The position numbers and the translations under genes were made by a program. A DNA stretch of 64,000 nt from Cognatazoarcus sp050303815 (GTDB lineage Bacteria; Pseudomonadota; Gammaproteobacteria; Burkholderiales; Rhodocyclaceae), in the NCBI GenBank assembly GCA_050303815.1, contig JBNLCM010000004.1, positions 37,007-101,006 of the forward strand. The letters run 5' to 3'. Positions 18,626 through 27,130 of the stretch are shown piece after piece (the first letter of the stretch is position 1; the number at the start of each line of letters is the position of its first letter). Below the pieces are notes generated by a model. The model was not told the origin of the DNA and did no database searches. It was given only the letters and a program-made list of their open reading frames with translations.

Positions 18626-20044
18626 CTACTCGATACCCCACTTCTGGAGCCGGTAGCGCAACTGACGCAGTGTCATGCCGAGGCGGCGTGCGGCCTCGGA
18701 CCGGTTCCAATGGGTCTCCTCCAGCATGCTCATGATGCTCGCGCGCTCATCGTCGTCGCCCTCGCCCGACGCACCGGGGGCGACTTCGGAAGCACGCGGG
18801 TCGAATGCCGGAACGACCTCCAGGGCCGTGGGATACGTGAGCGGCCCTCGCATTCCGCCAGACGCGGACGACCATGTGCCCCCCCCGTCCAGATCCTCGC
18901 GGTCCACCAGATCGGCATCCGCCAATGCGCAGGCGCGCTCAAGCAGGTTCTCGAGTTCCCGCACATTGCCAGGCAGCGGGTGCCTGACCAGGTAGTCGAG
19001 CGCCTCGCCGCTCAGCCTCCGCACCGTACCGCCCTCGCGACGAGCGAGCTTGGCCAGAATGTGCGCGGCCAGTTCGGGGATGTCCTCGGGGCGCTCCCGC
19101 AGCGGCGTGGAGCGGAGGGTGATGACGTTGATGCGGTAGAACAGATCCTGCCGGAACTTGCCCTGCTCGACGAGTCGCGCAAGATCACGGTGCGAGGCGG
19201 ACAGGATGCGCACGTCGACGGGTTCCTCGGCGTGAGCGCCGACGGGACGCACCGCCCGCTCCTGGATCGCACGCAGCAGCTTGACCTGCATGCCGAGGGG
19301 CAGCTCGCCGACCTCGTCGAGAAACAGCGTGCCCCCACGCGCCGCCTGGAAGAGGCCTTCCTTGTCCGTGCTGGCGCCGGTGAAGCTGCCCTTGCGATGA
19401 CCGAAGAACTCGCTCTCCATCAGCTCCGGCGAGATCGCGCCGCAGTTCACGGGCACAAAGGGCGCGGATGCCCGTGGCCCCTGTTCGTGGATCAGCCGCG
19501 CGATCACTTCCTTCCCGGTCCCGGACTCGCCATGAATGAAGACCGGCGCCTGGTTGCGCGCCAGCTTGGCAATCTGGCCCCGCAGCTGTTCGACGGCCGG
19601 CGAGCGGCCGATCAGCGATTTGCTGCCCACTGCCGCGGGTGAATCGGACTCGCCCAGCCGCAGCGCGTGGCTGACCAGTTCGCGCAGGGCCTTCAGTTCG
19701 ATGGGCTTCGAGACGAAATCGAACGCCCCGCCCTTGAGCGCCCGAATGGCGGCATCCATGCTCCCGTAAGCCGTGATCACAGCGACGGGCAGGCCCGGAT
19801 GGCTGGCCTGGATGTGCTCGACCAGTTCCAGGCCGTTGCCATCCGGCAAACGCATGTCGGTCAGGCAGAGGCGATAGTCCTTTGCGCCGAGCAGGGCCCG
19901 TGCTTCACCCACCGTCCCGGCGGTGTCGCACGCGAGGCCCAGCCGCAGCAGGGACAACTCAATCAGTTCCCGGATGTCGTCCTCATCGTCCACGACGAGG
20001 ATCTCCGGGGTCGTCGCACGGTTTCGTCGGTCACTGTTATTCAT
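18626..20044 (-). CDS. pilR: sigma-54-dependent response regulator of pilin transcription
   Basis: A 472-residue NtrC-family activator. The receiver domain (residues 12-130) has phospho-acceptor Asp63 in LCLTDMRLPDG; the AAA+ domain (about 145-385) has Walker A GESGTGKE, the sigma-54 contact loop GSFTGA (a common variant of GAFTGA) and Walker B GGTLFLDEVGEL; the C-terminus has a Fis-type helix-turn-helix ending RRLGMTLRQLRYRLQKWG. The ATG at 20044 overlaps the pilS stop as ATGA. The neighbouring pilA promoter has the features needed for this activator. Confidence 0.95.
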   Translation of the reverse strand: MNNSDRRNRATTPEILVVDDEDDIRELIELSLLRLGLACDTAGTVGEARALLGAKDYRLCLTDMRLPDGNGLELVEHIQASHPGLPVAVITAYGSMDAAIRALKGGAFDFVSKPIELKALRELVSHALRLGESDSPAAVGSKSLIGRSPAVEQLRGQIAKLARNQAPVFIHGESGTGKEVIARLIHEQGPRASAPFVPVNCGAISPELMESEFFGHRKGSFTGASTDKEGLFQAARGGTLFLDEVGELPLGMQVKLLRAIQERAVRPVGAHAEEPVDVRILSASHRDLARLVEQGKFRQDLFYRINVITLRSTPLRERPEDIPELAAHILAKLARREGGTVRRLSGEALDYLVRHPLPGNVRELENLLERACALADADLVDREDLDGGGTWSSASGGMRGPLTYPTALEVVPAFDPRASEVAPGASGEGDDDERASIMSMLEETHWNRSEAARRLGMTLRQLRYRLQKWGIE

Positions 20045-21573
20045 GGCTGGCGCTTGGCAATTAGGCAGAAGTGTCCGCCCGGCGCATTGTCCATGACTTC
20101 CAGGCTGGCCTGATTAGCATCGGCAAGTTCGCGCGCAATATAAAGCCCCAATCCGGTGCCCTTCGAATGCGTGGTGAAGAAGGGCTCGAACAGCTGACGG
20201 CGCACGTCGGCGGAAATTCCTTCACCGTCATCGGTGATATGCATCGCGATGCGCCCGCCGGGTCCGTCATCGGCGAACAGCCGGATGCTGCCGCGGCTGC
20301 CGGTGCAATAGCGCCGCGCGTTACCCAGCAGATTCCACAGGATCTGGTTGAAGTGGGCACGATCGAACGCGATCGTCTCCGCCGCTTCGAACTCCACCGA
20401 GAACAAGCCGGCCTCTGCCGGATCGTGCACCGAGAACTCCTCGATGAAGCTCTCGAGGTAGGCCTTCAGTGGCAGCGCTTCGACCAGTACCTGCTCCCGT
20501 CGGCCCAGCGCGAGGACATCCCGCACCAGGCGCTCGATGCGATGGGAGTTGTCGTTGATGATGCGGATCAGGCGGCTCCGCATGTCGGCGCGCTTCTCTT
20601 CCGCCAGCAGATCGGCGGCATGTGTGACCGCCGACAGCGGATTCCGGATCTCGTGGGCGATGCTCGCCGTCAGACGCCCCAGCGCCGCCAGCTTCAATTG
20701 CTGGGCCTGGGCCTGGATCTGGGCAAAATCCTGCAGATAGATCAGCCGCTCGCCGCGTTGTCCGACACCGCCGATGGCGCGGCACAGCAAGGTCCGCGCC
20801 CCGACCTCGAGAATAATCTGGTCGGCACCCGCCTCGAGCGCGGTGAGCTCCGCCAGCCGCTCGTCGAGGAGGTCGCTGGCGCCCATGTCGCCGCCCAGCA
20901 GCTCCACCGCCTTCGGGTTGAGCTGGCGCGGCATGCCATCCGAGCCGATGACCAGAACGCCGTCGGGCAGGTCATGAATGATATGCGCGTTGAGCGCCTG
21001 CTCGCTGCGCAGGGCCTCGCCCCGCTGTCGGGCAAGTTCTTCGTTGTCCCGCGCCCGCAGGGCCAGCATCCTTGATACCAGGGCAACGGTAAAGAAACCG
21101 ACGCAGAGCAGGCCAACGGCAAAGAAATCGCCGGCCCCCGCGCTGTAGAGATAGCGCCAGGCGTTCTCGCCCAGCACCGCCACGGTCATCAGCGATGCGA
21201 AGAACAGCACCAGCCGTCCGGCGGCGATCAAGCCGGCCGCGGCTAGCGCCACCAGCATCAGGATCGGGATGCCACTGCGATAGCCGCCACTCGACCACAG
21301 GAACAGGGTCAGGATCAGGATATCGACGAGGGCCTGGATCAGGACCAGGCGATCGAGGCCCAGCCGCCTGGCCGCATCCGGGAATCCCAGCAGCAGGGTC
21401 ACCGACAGGTAGGCGGCCGCCGCCATCCGGAAGACGGCCGGCGCAAATTCGCCCAGTTCGAGCGCCCGCCCAGCCACCAGGAAGCCGCCGGCCACGACCA
21501 GGCGAAACAGGTTGAAGTAGCGCAGCGAGCGCCAGCGCGTCTGCTCGAATTCGAACGAGTCGGCCGACGTCAC
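20041..21573 (-). CDS. pilS: sensor histidine kinase of the pilin two-component system
   Basis: A 510-residue membrane kinase. The N-terminus has about six hydrophobic helices (residues 25-185), then a PAS-like linker, a HisKA domain with the phospho-acceptor His in SIAHEIRNPLSAV, and an HATPase domain with DDGEGISADV and THSKGTGLGLYIARELADA. The six-helix sensor is the mark of PilS, which in Pseudomonas reads PilA levels in the inner membrane. The start is GTG 21573, overlapping the upstream gene as GTGA. The direct partner is PilR. Confidence 0.94.
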   Translation of the reverse strand: MTSADSFEFEQTRWRSLRYFNLFRLVVAGGFLVAGRALELGEFAPAVFRMAAAAYLSVTLLLGFPDAARRLGLDRLVLIQALVDILILTLFLWSSGGYRSGIPILMLVALAAAGLIAAGRLVLFFASLMTVAVLGENAWRYLYSAGAGDFFAVGLLCVGFFTVALVSRMLALRARDNEELARQRGEALRSEQALNAHIIHDLPDGVLVIGSDGMPRQLNPKAVELLGGDMGASDLLDERLAELTALEAGADQIILEVGARTLLCRAIGGVGQRGERLIYLQDFAQIQAQAQQLKLAALGRLTASIAHEIRNPLSAVTHAADLLAEEKRADMRSRLIRIINDNSHRIERLVRDVLALGRREQVLVEALPLKAYLESFIEEFSVHDPAEAGLFSVEFEAAETIAFDRAHFNQILWNLLGNARRYCTGSRGSIRLFADDGPGGRIAMHITDDGEGISADVRRQLFEPFFTTHSKGTGLGLYIARELADANQASLEVMDNAPGGHFCLIAKRQP

Positions 21574-21809
21574 GAACCGCGACCGCTATGCTGCCGCGCA
21601 TGCTCCGGACAACAGTACGCCGCCTCGCCGCCGCGGATGGCCTCGCTCTCGGGAATCAGGAGCCCGCACTGGTCGCAGGCGACCATCCGTTCGCTGCCCG
21701 GCGCCTTGGCCGGCGGGGGCTTCCGTACCGGGGACCCGATCTGCGACAACGCCCTGCGTGCCACGTACACGACCAGGATCAGGAGCAGGAGGAGCAGGAT
21801 CGTACGCAC
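21570..21809 (-). CDS. PP0621-family small membrane protein
   Basis: A 79-residue protein with one N-terminal helix (TILLLLLLILVVYVARRA) and a C-terminal zinc-ribbon-like part: MVACDQCGLLIPESEA followed by YCCPEHARQH. Members of this group are often found just before pilS in Betaproteobacteria; their function is not known. The start is GTG 21809; an open frame reaches 22004 but would overlap the aminotransferase gene. Its stop overlaps the pilS GTG, so the three genes form one operon. Confidence 0.8.
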   Translation of the reverse strand: MRTILLLLLLILVVYVARRALSQIGSPVRKPPPAKAPGSERMVACDQCGLLIPESEAIRGGEAAYCCPEHARQHSGRGS

Positions 21810-21859
21810 GGTGAAATCAGCCTGGCCGGGAAAAGGAAGTCTAGCAGATGCTCGCCGCC

Positions 21860-23017
21860 TCACAGGCGGCACAGGCGCTCGCAGGCGGCATCGAGCGTGG
21901 CCTCTGATTTGGCGAAACAGAAACGGATCACACGCTCGTCCCGCCCGTCGGCAAAGAATGCGGATACGGGGATCGCCGCCACCCCCACGTCCCGCGTCAG
22001 CCACTCGACGAAATCCCGGTCGGATGCATCGGAAAGGGCATCGAAGCGCGCGAGCTGAAAATAGGTGCCACGGCTCTCCAGCAGGTCGAAGCGGGACGCC
22101 GACAGCGCGTCACGGAACCGGTCGCGCTTGGCCTGGTAGAACGCGCCCAGGTCGAGGTAGCGGCCCGCGTCGGCCATGTAATCCGCGAGCGCCAGCTGGA
22201 CCGGCGTGTTGACCGTGAACACGTTGAACTGGTGGACCTTGCGGAACTCGGCCATCAGCGCTGCCGGCGCCGCCACGTAGCCGACCTTCCAGCCCGTCAC
22301 GTGGTAGGTCTTGCCAAAACTCGACACGATCACGCTGCGGGCCGCCAGTTCCGGCAGGCGGGCCACGCTCTGGTGGGATTCACCGTCGAACACGATGTGC
22401 TCGTAGACCTCGTCGGACAGCACGACGATGGCCGTGCCACGCGTCAGGCGCGCGAGTTCGGCCATGTCCTCGGCCGACCAGATGGTCGCTGTCGGGTTGT
22501 GAGGCGAATTGATGATGATCAAACGGGTGCGCGGCCCGACCAGCGCGGCCACCTCGGCCCAGGGCGGGCGATAGTCAGGCGCGCGCAGCATCACGCGTCG
22601 GACCGTGCCCCCCTGCAACTCGACGGCCGGCACGTACGCGTCGTATACCGGCTCGAAGACGATGACCTCGTCACCCGGCCTGACCAGCGCCGCGATCGCG
22701 GTGAACAGCCCTTGCGTGGCCCCCGCCGTGACCGTGATCTCGGTTTGCACATCGTAGTCCGCGCCGTAGAGCCCCGACAGCTTTGCCGCGATGGCTTCGC
22801 GCAAGGGCAGTACGCCGGCCATCGGCGCGTACTGGTTGGCACCCGCCCGCATCCAGTGGGCCACCCGTTCGAACAGCAGATCCTCGGCATTGAAGTCGGG
22901 ATAACCCTGGGACAGGTTGATCGCCCCGCATTGCTGGGCCATCGCCGACATGACGGTGAAGATCGTCGTGCCGACGCCGGGCAAGCGCGACTCGATGGCG
23001 GCAGGAAAGGTCGGCAT
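21860..23017 (-). CDS. methionine-type aminotransferase (YbdL-like)
   Basis: A 385-residue PLP aminotransferase of fold type I. The lysine motif is SSFGKTYHVTGWKVGYV, the PLP aspartate region is IVVLSDEVYEHIVFD, and the start MPTFPAAIESRLPGVGTTIF together with LSQGYPDF is characteristic of the YbdL/methionine aminotransferase group. That enzyme can finish methionine salvage by transaminating 2-oxo-4-methylthiobutyrate. It is divergent from mtnA, another methylthio-salvage gene, which supports this reading. ATG 23017 is preceded by GGAG; GTG 23023 is the longer alternative. Confidence 0.88.
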   Translation of the reverse strand: MPTFPAAIESRLPGVGTTIFTVMSAMAQQCGAINLSQGYPDFNAEDLLFERVAHWMRAGANQYAPMAGVLPLREAIAAKLSGLYGADYDVQTEITVTAGATQGLFTAIAALVRPGDEVIVFEPVYDAYVPAVELQGGTVRRVMLRAPDYRPPWAEVAALVGPRTRLIIINSPHNPTATIWSAEDMAELARLTRGTAIVVLSDEVYEHIVFDGESHQSVARLPELAARSVIVSSFGKTYHVTGWKVGYVAAPAALMAEFRKVHQFNVFTVNTPVQLALADYMADAGRYLDLGAFYQAKRDRFRDALSASRFDLLESRGTYFQLARFDALSDASDRDFVEWLTRDVGVAAIPVSAFFADGRDERVIRFCFAKSEATLDAACERLCRL

Positions 23018-23114
23018 GACCACGCTCCAGTGCAGGTAACTGCGGCATTCTGTCAGATGGGCCTGACGCTGACCACGCGACCGCGACGCTACAATGACGC
23101 CTTCAACGGGAGAA

Positions 23115-24176
23115 ATGATGCACGCAAGGACTCTCTATCGCGATGGCGACGGCCTGGCTGTCCTCGACCAGACGGGCCTGCCCCATGTGGTCCGCACGTG
23201 TCGCCTAGAAACACTGGCCGACGCGGCTCACGCCATCCGGAGCATGCAGGTCCGGGGCGCCCCGCTGATCGGCGCCACGGCCGCGGGCGGCCTGGCGCTG
23301 GCCCTGCTCGCGGATGACTCGGACCCGGCCCTGGCGAGTGCCATCGCGACACTGGCGGCGACGCGGCCGACGGCGGTGAACCTGCACTGGGCGCTGGCGC
23401 GCATGCAGCAGCGCCTCGAACTGCTGCCGGCACCGCAGCGCGTCGCCGCCGCATGGGACGAGTTCGAAGCAATCTGCGCCGAGGACATCGCGACCAACGC
23501 GGCGATCGGACAGCACCTGATGCCCGTACTCGAAGCCGCCCAGGCTGCGCGCAGCGGCGGCCCGGTACGGCTCATGACCCACTGCAACGCCGGCTGGCTC
23601 GCCACGCTGGGACATGGCACCGCGCTGTCTCCGGTCTATGCCGCCAGGGAAGCTGGCCTGCCCATCGAGGTCTGGGTCAGCGAAACGCGACCGCGCAACC
23701 AGGGGCTGCTGACAGCCTGGGAACTGCGGGAGGCCGGCATCCCGCACCGACTGATCGCGGACAATGCGGCCGGGCTGCTGCTGGCCCGCGGCGAGGTGGA
23801 CCTGGTGGTCACCGGGGCCGACCGGGTCGCCGCCAATGGCGACTCGGCCAACAAGATCGGGACCTACTTGAAGGCCCTGGCGGCGAAGGACAATGGGGTC
23901 CCCTTCTATATTGCAGCGCCCGGCTCAACGATCGACTTTGCTTGCCCGGACGGTCGCGACATTCCGATCGAAGACCGGGGCGGGGAGGAGCTTCGCGTCG
24001 TCCATGGGCTGGTCGATGGGCACCCGGCCAGCGTCACCATCGCGCCACAGGCGCTCGACGCCACCAACCCGGCCTTCGACGTCACGCCGGCTCGCCTGAT
24101 CACCGGCATCGCCACCGAACGCGGGCTTGTCCCACCCGGACAGCTCGCCGACCTGTTCCCGGAGGCCCAGCCATGA
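23115..24176 (+). CDS. mtnA: methylthioribose-1-phosphate isomerase
   Basis: A 353-residue enzyme of the eIF2B-like MtnA family that isomerises 5-methylthioribose-1-phosphate to the ribulose form. Active-site cysteine and aspartate motifs are visible in THCNAGWLATLGHG and TGADRVAANGDSANKIGTY, and the substrate loop in MQVRGAPLIGATAAGG. ATG 23115 follows ACGGGAGA; an upstream ATG at 23094 has no ribosome site. A TACAAT at 23090-23095 is a possible -10. The TGA overlaps the next ATG (ATGA), tying it to a class II aldolase instead of a clear mtnB. mtnC, mtnD, mtnK and mtnP are not in the window. Confidence 0.94.
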   Translation: MMHARTLYRDGDGLAVLDQTGLPHVVRTCRLETLADAAHAIRSMQVRGAPLIGATAAGGLALALLADDSDPALASAIATLAATRPTAVNLHWALARMQQRLELLPAPQRVAAAWDEFEAICAEDIATNAAIGQHLMPVLEAAQAARSGGPVRLMTHCNAGWLATLGHGTALSPVYAAREAGLPIEVWVSETRPRNQGLLTAWELREAGIPHRLIADNAAGLLLARGEVDLVVTGADRVAANGDSANKIGTYLKALAAKDNGVPFYIAAPGSTIDFACPDGRDIPIEDRGGEELRVVHGLVDGHPASVTIAPQALDATNPAFDVTPARLITGIATERGLVPPGQLADLFPEAQP

Positions 24177-24820
24177 ACGAAGCCACCGCGAACCTTCTGC
24201 TCACGACCGCCCGCGCCATGACGGCCCATGGGCTGAACCGTGGCACCGCCGGAAATGCCAGTGTCCGGCTTCGCGGCGACGCCATGCTGATCACGCCCAG
24301 TGGCCTGCCATGGGAACGCTGCGAACCCGGCGACATGGTCCGCGTCGGCCCTGACGACCGGTCGGATGGGCCACTCAAACCGTCGAGCGAATGGCGCATT
24401 CACCGGGACATCTATCGAGCGCGTCCCGACGCCGGTGCCATCATCCACGCCCATTCTCCCCACGCAACGGCGATCGCCTGTCACCGGCGGGGAATCCCGC
24501 CTTTTCACTACATGATCGCCCGCTTCGGCGGCACGGACATCCGCTGCGCGATGTACCAGACTTTCGGCACACAAGCGCTCTCAGACGCCGTGCTGGCCGC
24601 CCTCGCCGACCGCAGCGCCTGTCTGATGGCCAATCACGGAATGATCGTCATCGGGCGGGATCTCGAGCATGCGCTGGCGCTGGCGGTGGAATTCGAGAGC
24701 CTCTGCCAGCACTACGTGCTGGCCCGACAGCTGGGCGAACCGGTGATGCTGGGCGACACGGACATGGCGGACGTCCTGGCACGCTTCGCCAGCTACGGGC
24801 AGGCGCCGGACGGGCACTGA
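24173..24820 (+). CDS. class II aldolase, fuculose-1-phosphate aldolase type
   Basis: A 215-residue zinc aldolase. It lines up with E. coli FucA without gaps through the active site: Glu73 in PSSEWRIHRD, zinc ligands His92 and His94 in IIHAHSPHAT, Tyr113 in FHYMIARFGG, and His155 in LMANHGMIVIG. It begins MNEATANLLLTTARAMTAHG. Coupled by ATGA to mtnA, it probably cleaves 5-methylthioribulose-1-phosphate or 5-deoxyribulose-1-phosphate to DHAP and an aldehyde (the DHAP-shunt role shown for mtnA-linked FucA-type enzymes). The alternative is the dehydratase MtnB of the same fold; the FucA-type Tyr113 and overall likeness argue against it, but not decisively. Confidence 0.85.
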   Translation: MNEATANLLLTTARAMTAHGLNRGTAGNASVRLRGDAMLITPSGLPWERCEPGDMVRVGPDDRSDGPLKPSSEWRIHRDIYRARPDAGAIIHAHSPHATAIACHRRGIPPFHYMIARFGGTDIRCAMYQTFGTQALSDAVLAALADRSACLMANHGMIVIGRDLEHALALAVEFESLCQHYVLARQLGEPVMLGDTDMADVLARFASYGQAPDGH

Positions 24821-24824
24821 GCAC

Positions 24825-24859
24825 CTGCCGGGGAGCGCGTCAGAAGCGCTCGCCGGCAG
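24825..24859. terminator. hairpin between convergent aldolase and lipoprotein genes
   Basis: CTGCCGG-g-GAGCGC (24825-24838) pairs with GCGCTC-g-CCGGCAG (24846-24859): 13 pairs with one G-G mismatch and a 7-base loop. There is no T-run, and the right arm lies inside the end of the convergent lipoprotein gene, so it is a candidate bidirectional terminator or an RNA stabiliser, not a classic terminator. Confidence 0.4.
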
Positions 24860-25301
24860 CGGGAGCTTCGGCTGCGCCCACCTGCCCCGTGCGGGAGAAC
24901 GGCAGCGTGCCATAGCCCCCGACCACCAGGTGCCCCTCGAGCCGGTAGCTCACACCCTGCGCCGCGCCCGGGTTGGCAATCTGCCCAATCAGCCGGTTCA
25001 GTGTCGCCACCGCGGGCAACCCGACCAGCCGCTCGGCGTGGGCCGGCACGGTAAAGGCCTTGTCCGAAATCCCCCGCGCAAACTGCCGCCCGTTGAGATC
25101 GATCGTGAAACTGGTGCCTTCGACCTCAAGGGGGCTCGCGTTCGGATTGGCAATACGCAGGTCGAACTCGAAACGGTGTTCGAAGACCGTGCCACCGAGA
25201 TACCGCACGTCCGCCAGGGACACGTTCGGCGGCGTCAGGTCCATGGGCAAGCTAGCGCAGCCCGCCAGCCCCAGTGCGACCGTGGCCAGCCCGACGCGCA
25301 T
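24840..25301 (-). CDS. LEA type 2 family lipoprotein
   Basis: A 153-residue lipoprotein: the signal peptide ends in the lipobox LAGC with Cys15, and the rest is a single LEA14/WHy-type beta-sandwich domain (FEFDLRIANPNASPLEVEG is the typical strand pattern). Proteins of this kind are found in many Gram-negative bacteria and are linked with desiccation or envelope stress, but none of this is shown here. The ATG at 25301 shares one base with the stop of the upstream dehydrogenase gene, so it is probably co-transcribed with the two dehydrogenases. Confidence 0.82.
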   Translation of the reverse strand: MRVGLATVALGLAGCASLPMDLTPPNVSLADVRYLGGTVFEHRFEFDLRIANPNASPLEVEGTSFTIDLNGRQFARGISDKAFTVPAHAERLVGLPAVATLNRLIGQIANPGAAQGVSYRLEGHLVVGGYGTLPFSRTGQVGAAEAPAAGERF

Positions 25302-26176
25302 CACGCGGCGCGTCCGGCCTGCTCCAGGACGCGCAGCAGGCTCGACGTGTCCTCGCGGCCAAAGCCGCTTTGCATCATCGCATTGAGCTGCTGCCAGACC
25401 TGGGCCGCCACCGGCAGTGGCACACCGGTCTTCATCGCCTCGTTCATCAGGATGCTGAAGTCCTTGTGATGCAGACGGGACTCCACGCCTGGCGAAAAAT
25501 CTCGCGTCACCATCTTGTCGCCCCAGACCTCGAGCGCCTTGGACCACGCCGAGCCACCGAGCAGGGCCGCTCGCACCCGCGCCGGGTCCACGCCCGACGC
25601 CCTGGCCAGGTGCATCGCCTCCGCGCAGGCCTGCAGCGCCGTCACGAAGATCATCTGGTTGCACGCCTTGGCCACCTGACCGGCCCCGCTGGGCCCGACA
25701 CGGCGGATGGTCTTGCCCATCGCTTCCAGTACCGGCCTCACCCGTTCGAGGGCAAGCTCGTCTCCACCGACCATGATGGCGAGCGTGCCCGCCTGGGCGC
25801 CCACGGATCCCCCGGACACCGGCGCGTCGAGGAACTCCGCACCGCGCTGCGCATAGTGAGCCGAGAGCTCGCGCGCGACCCCCGGCGCAATGGTGCTCAT
25901 ATCAATGTGCACACCACCGTCGCGGAGCCCGGCCAGGATGCCGTCGTCACCCAGGGCGACGCGACGGACATCGTCGCCGTTGGTCACGACCGTAACCACC
26001 ACATCGCATGCCTCGGCCATCTCGCGCGGCGTGGCGCAGGCCGTGGCACCTGCCGCCACCAGGGGAGCGCTCGACTCGGGACGACGCGACCATACCCGCA
26101 GCACATGGCCGGCGGCGACCACGTTCTCCGCCATCGGGCGCCCCATGGCGCCCAGTCCGATAAATCCGACGATCAC
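25301..26176 (-). CDS. beta-hydroxyacid dehydrogenase (HIBADH/GarR family), copy 2
   Basis: A 291-residue NAD(P)-dependent dehydrogenase of the 3-hydroxyisobutyrate dehydrogenase / tartronate semialdehyde reductase family. It has the Rossmann motif GFIGLGAMGRPMAENV, the substrate loop EFLDAPVSGGSVGA and the catalytic lysine region GQVAKACNQMIF. It starts with GTG at 26176, overlapping the stop of copy 1 as GTGA, with GGAGG upstream. The substrate cannot be fixed; hydroxyisobutyrate, tartronate semialdehyde and succinic-semialdehyde-type substrates are all possible. Confidence 0.9.
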   Translation of the reverse strand: MIVGFIGLGAMGRPMAENVVAAGHVLRVWSRRPESSAPLVAAGATACATPREMAEACDVVVTVVTNGDDVRRVALGDDGILAGLRDGGVHIDMSTIAPGVARELSAHYAQRGAEFLDAPVSGGSVGAQAGTLAIMVGGDELALERVRPVLEAMGKTIRRVGPSGAGQVAKACNQMIFVTALQACAEAMHLARASGVDPARVRAALLGGSAWSKALEVWGDKMVTRDFSPGVESRLHHKDFSILMNEAMKTGVPLPVAAQVWQQLNAMMQSGFGREDTSSLLRVLEQAGRAA

Positions 26177-27060
26177 TTGATTTCCTCCGGGTTGCCACCC
26201 ATGCGCTCAAACAGCTTGAGTACCGCGACAGAATCTTCCTCGGCCATGCCGGCACCGCCCATCGCCGCAAAGAGCTGGGCGGCGGCGGCCGCACTGGGCA
26301 GCGCGATGTTGAGCTGGTGCGCCTCATCGAGCACGATGCGCATGTCCTTCAGGTGCATCCAGGACTTGAATCCCGGCGCGAAATTGCGCGCCAGCATCCG
26401 CGCGCCGTGATTCTCAAGGATCCGGCTGTTGGCCAGCCCTCCCGTCAGGACGTCTCTTACGGCGGAGGGGTCCACGCCGGAGTGCCGGGCAAAGTTCATG
26501 GCCTCGGCCACCGATGCCACGCCAACGCCGGTCAACACCTGATTGCAGGCCTTGGCCACCTGCCCCGCTCCGGAATCCCCGATATGGGTGATCGAGCGCC
26601 CCATCGCCTCGAAGAGCGGCCGCACCCGGTCAAACGCCGACGCGTCGCCACCGACCATGATCGTCAAGCTCCCGGCGATCGCACCTGCCTCTCCGCCGGA
26701 TACGGGAGCGTCGAGCATCGTGACCCCTTTCTGCGCCAGCCGGGCCGCCAGATCCTTCGCAGCGGCAGGTGCTATCGTGCTCATGTCGATCATGACCAGC
26801 CCCGGTCGCGCGCCCTCGGCAATGCCCGCCGGCCCAAGGGCGACCTGCTCGACGTCTGGCGCATCGGCCACGATCGTCACGACCGCGTCGACGCGATGCG
26901 CCAGATCGGCCGCGCTTGCGCACGCCACCGCGCCCGCGTCGACCAGGGGCTGCATGGATTCAGCCCGGCGCGCCCATACATGGACGGCATGGCCCGCCTT
27001 CAGAAGGTTCAGCGCCATGGGGCGCCCCATCAAACCCAGTCCCACAAATCCGACATCCAT
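26173..27060 (-). CDS. beta-hydroxyacid dehydrogenase (HIBADH/GarR family), copy 1
   Basis: A 295-residue paralogue of the gene that follows it: MDVGFVGLGLMGRPMALNLL, TMLDAPVSGGEAGAIAGS and GAGQVAKACNQVLTGVGV show the same cofactor, substrate and catalytic lysine sites. ATG 27060 is chosen because the GGGAGG site lies ten bases before it and only one base before the other ATG at 27069. Two adjacent, coupled paralogues suggest either an old tandem duplication with different substrates or a heteromeric enzyme. It is divergent from the hybrid kinase gene; the 70-base spacer must hold both promoters. Confidence 0.9.
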   Translation of the reverse strand: MDVGFVGLGLMGRPMALNLLKAGHAVHVWARRAESMQPLVDAGAVACASAADLAHRVDAVVTIVADAPDVEQVALGPAGIAEGARPGLVMIDMSTIAPAAAKDLAARLAQKGVTMLDAPVSGGEAGAIAGSLTIMVGGDASAFDRVRPLFEAMGRSITHIGDSGAGQVAKACNQVLTGVGVASVAEAMNFARHSGVDPSAVRDVLTGGLANSRILENHGARMLARNFAPGFKSWMHLKDMRIVLDEAHQLNIALPSAAAAAQLFAAMGGAGMAEEDSVAVLKLFERMGGNPEEIK

Positions 27061-27130
27061 GGCGAACATGCCTCCCTACACGACCGAACCCATGGATTGT
27101 AGCGGCTCACTTGGATAAAGTAGGGCGTGC

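Noticed and set aside
24173..24820. naming the aldolase gene mtnB
   Set aside because: Active-site pattern and Tyr113 follow FucA; the dehydratase assignment is not supported, so no symbol is given.
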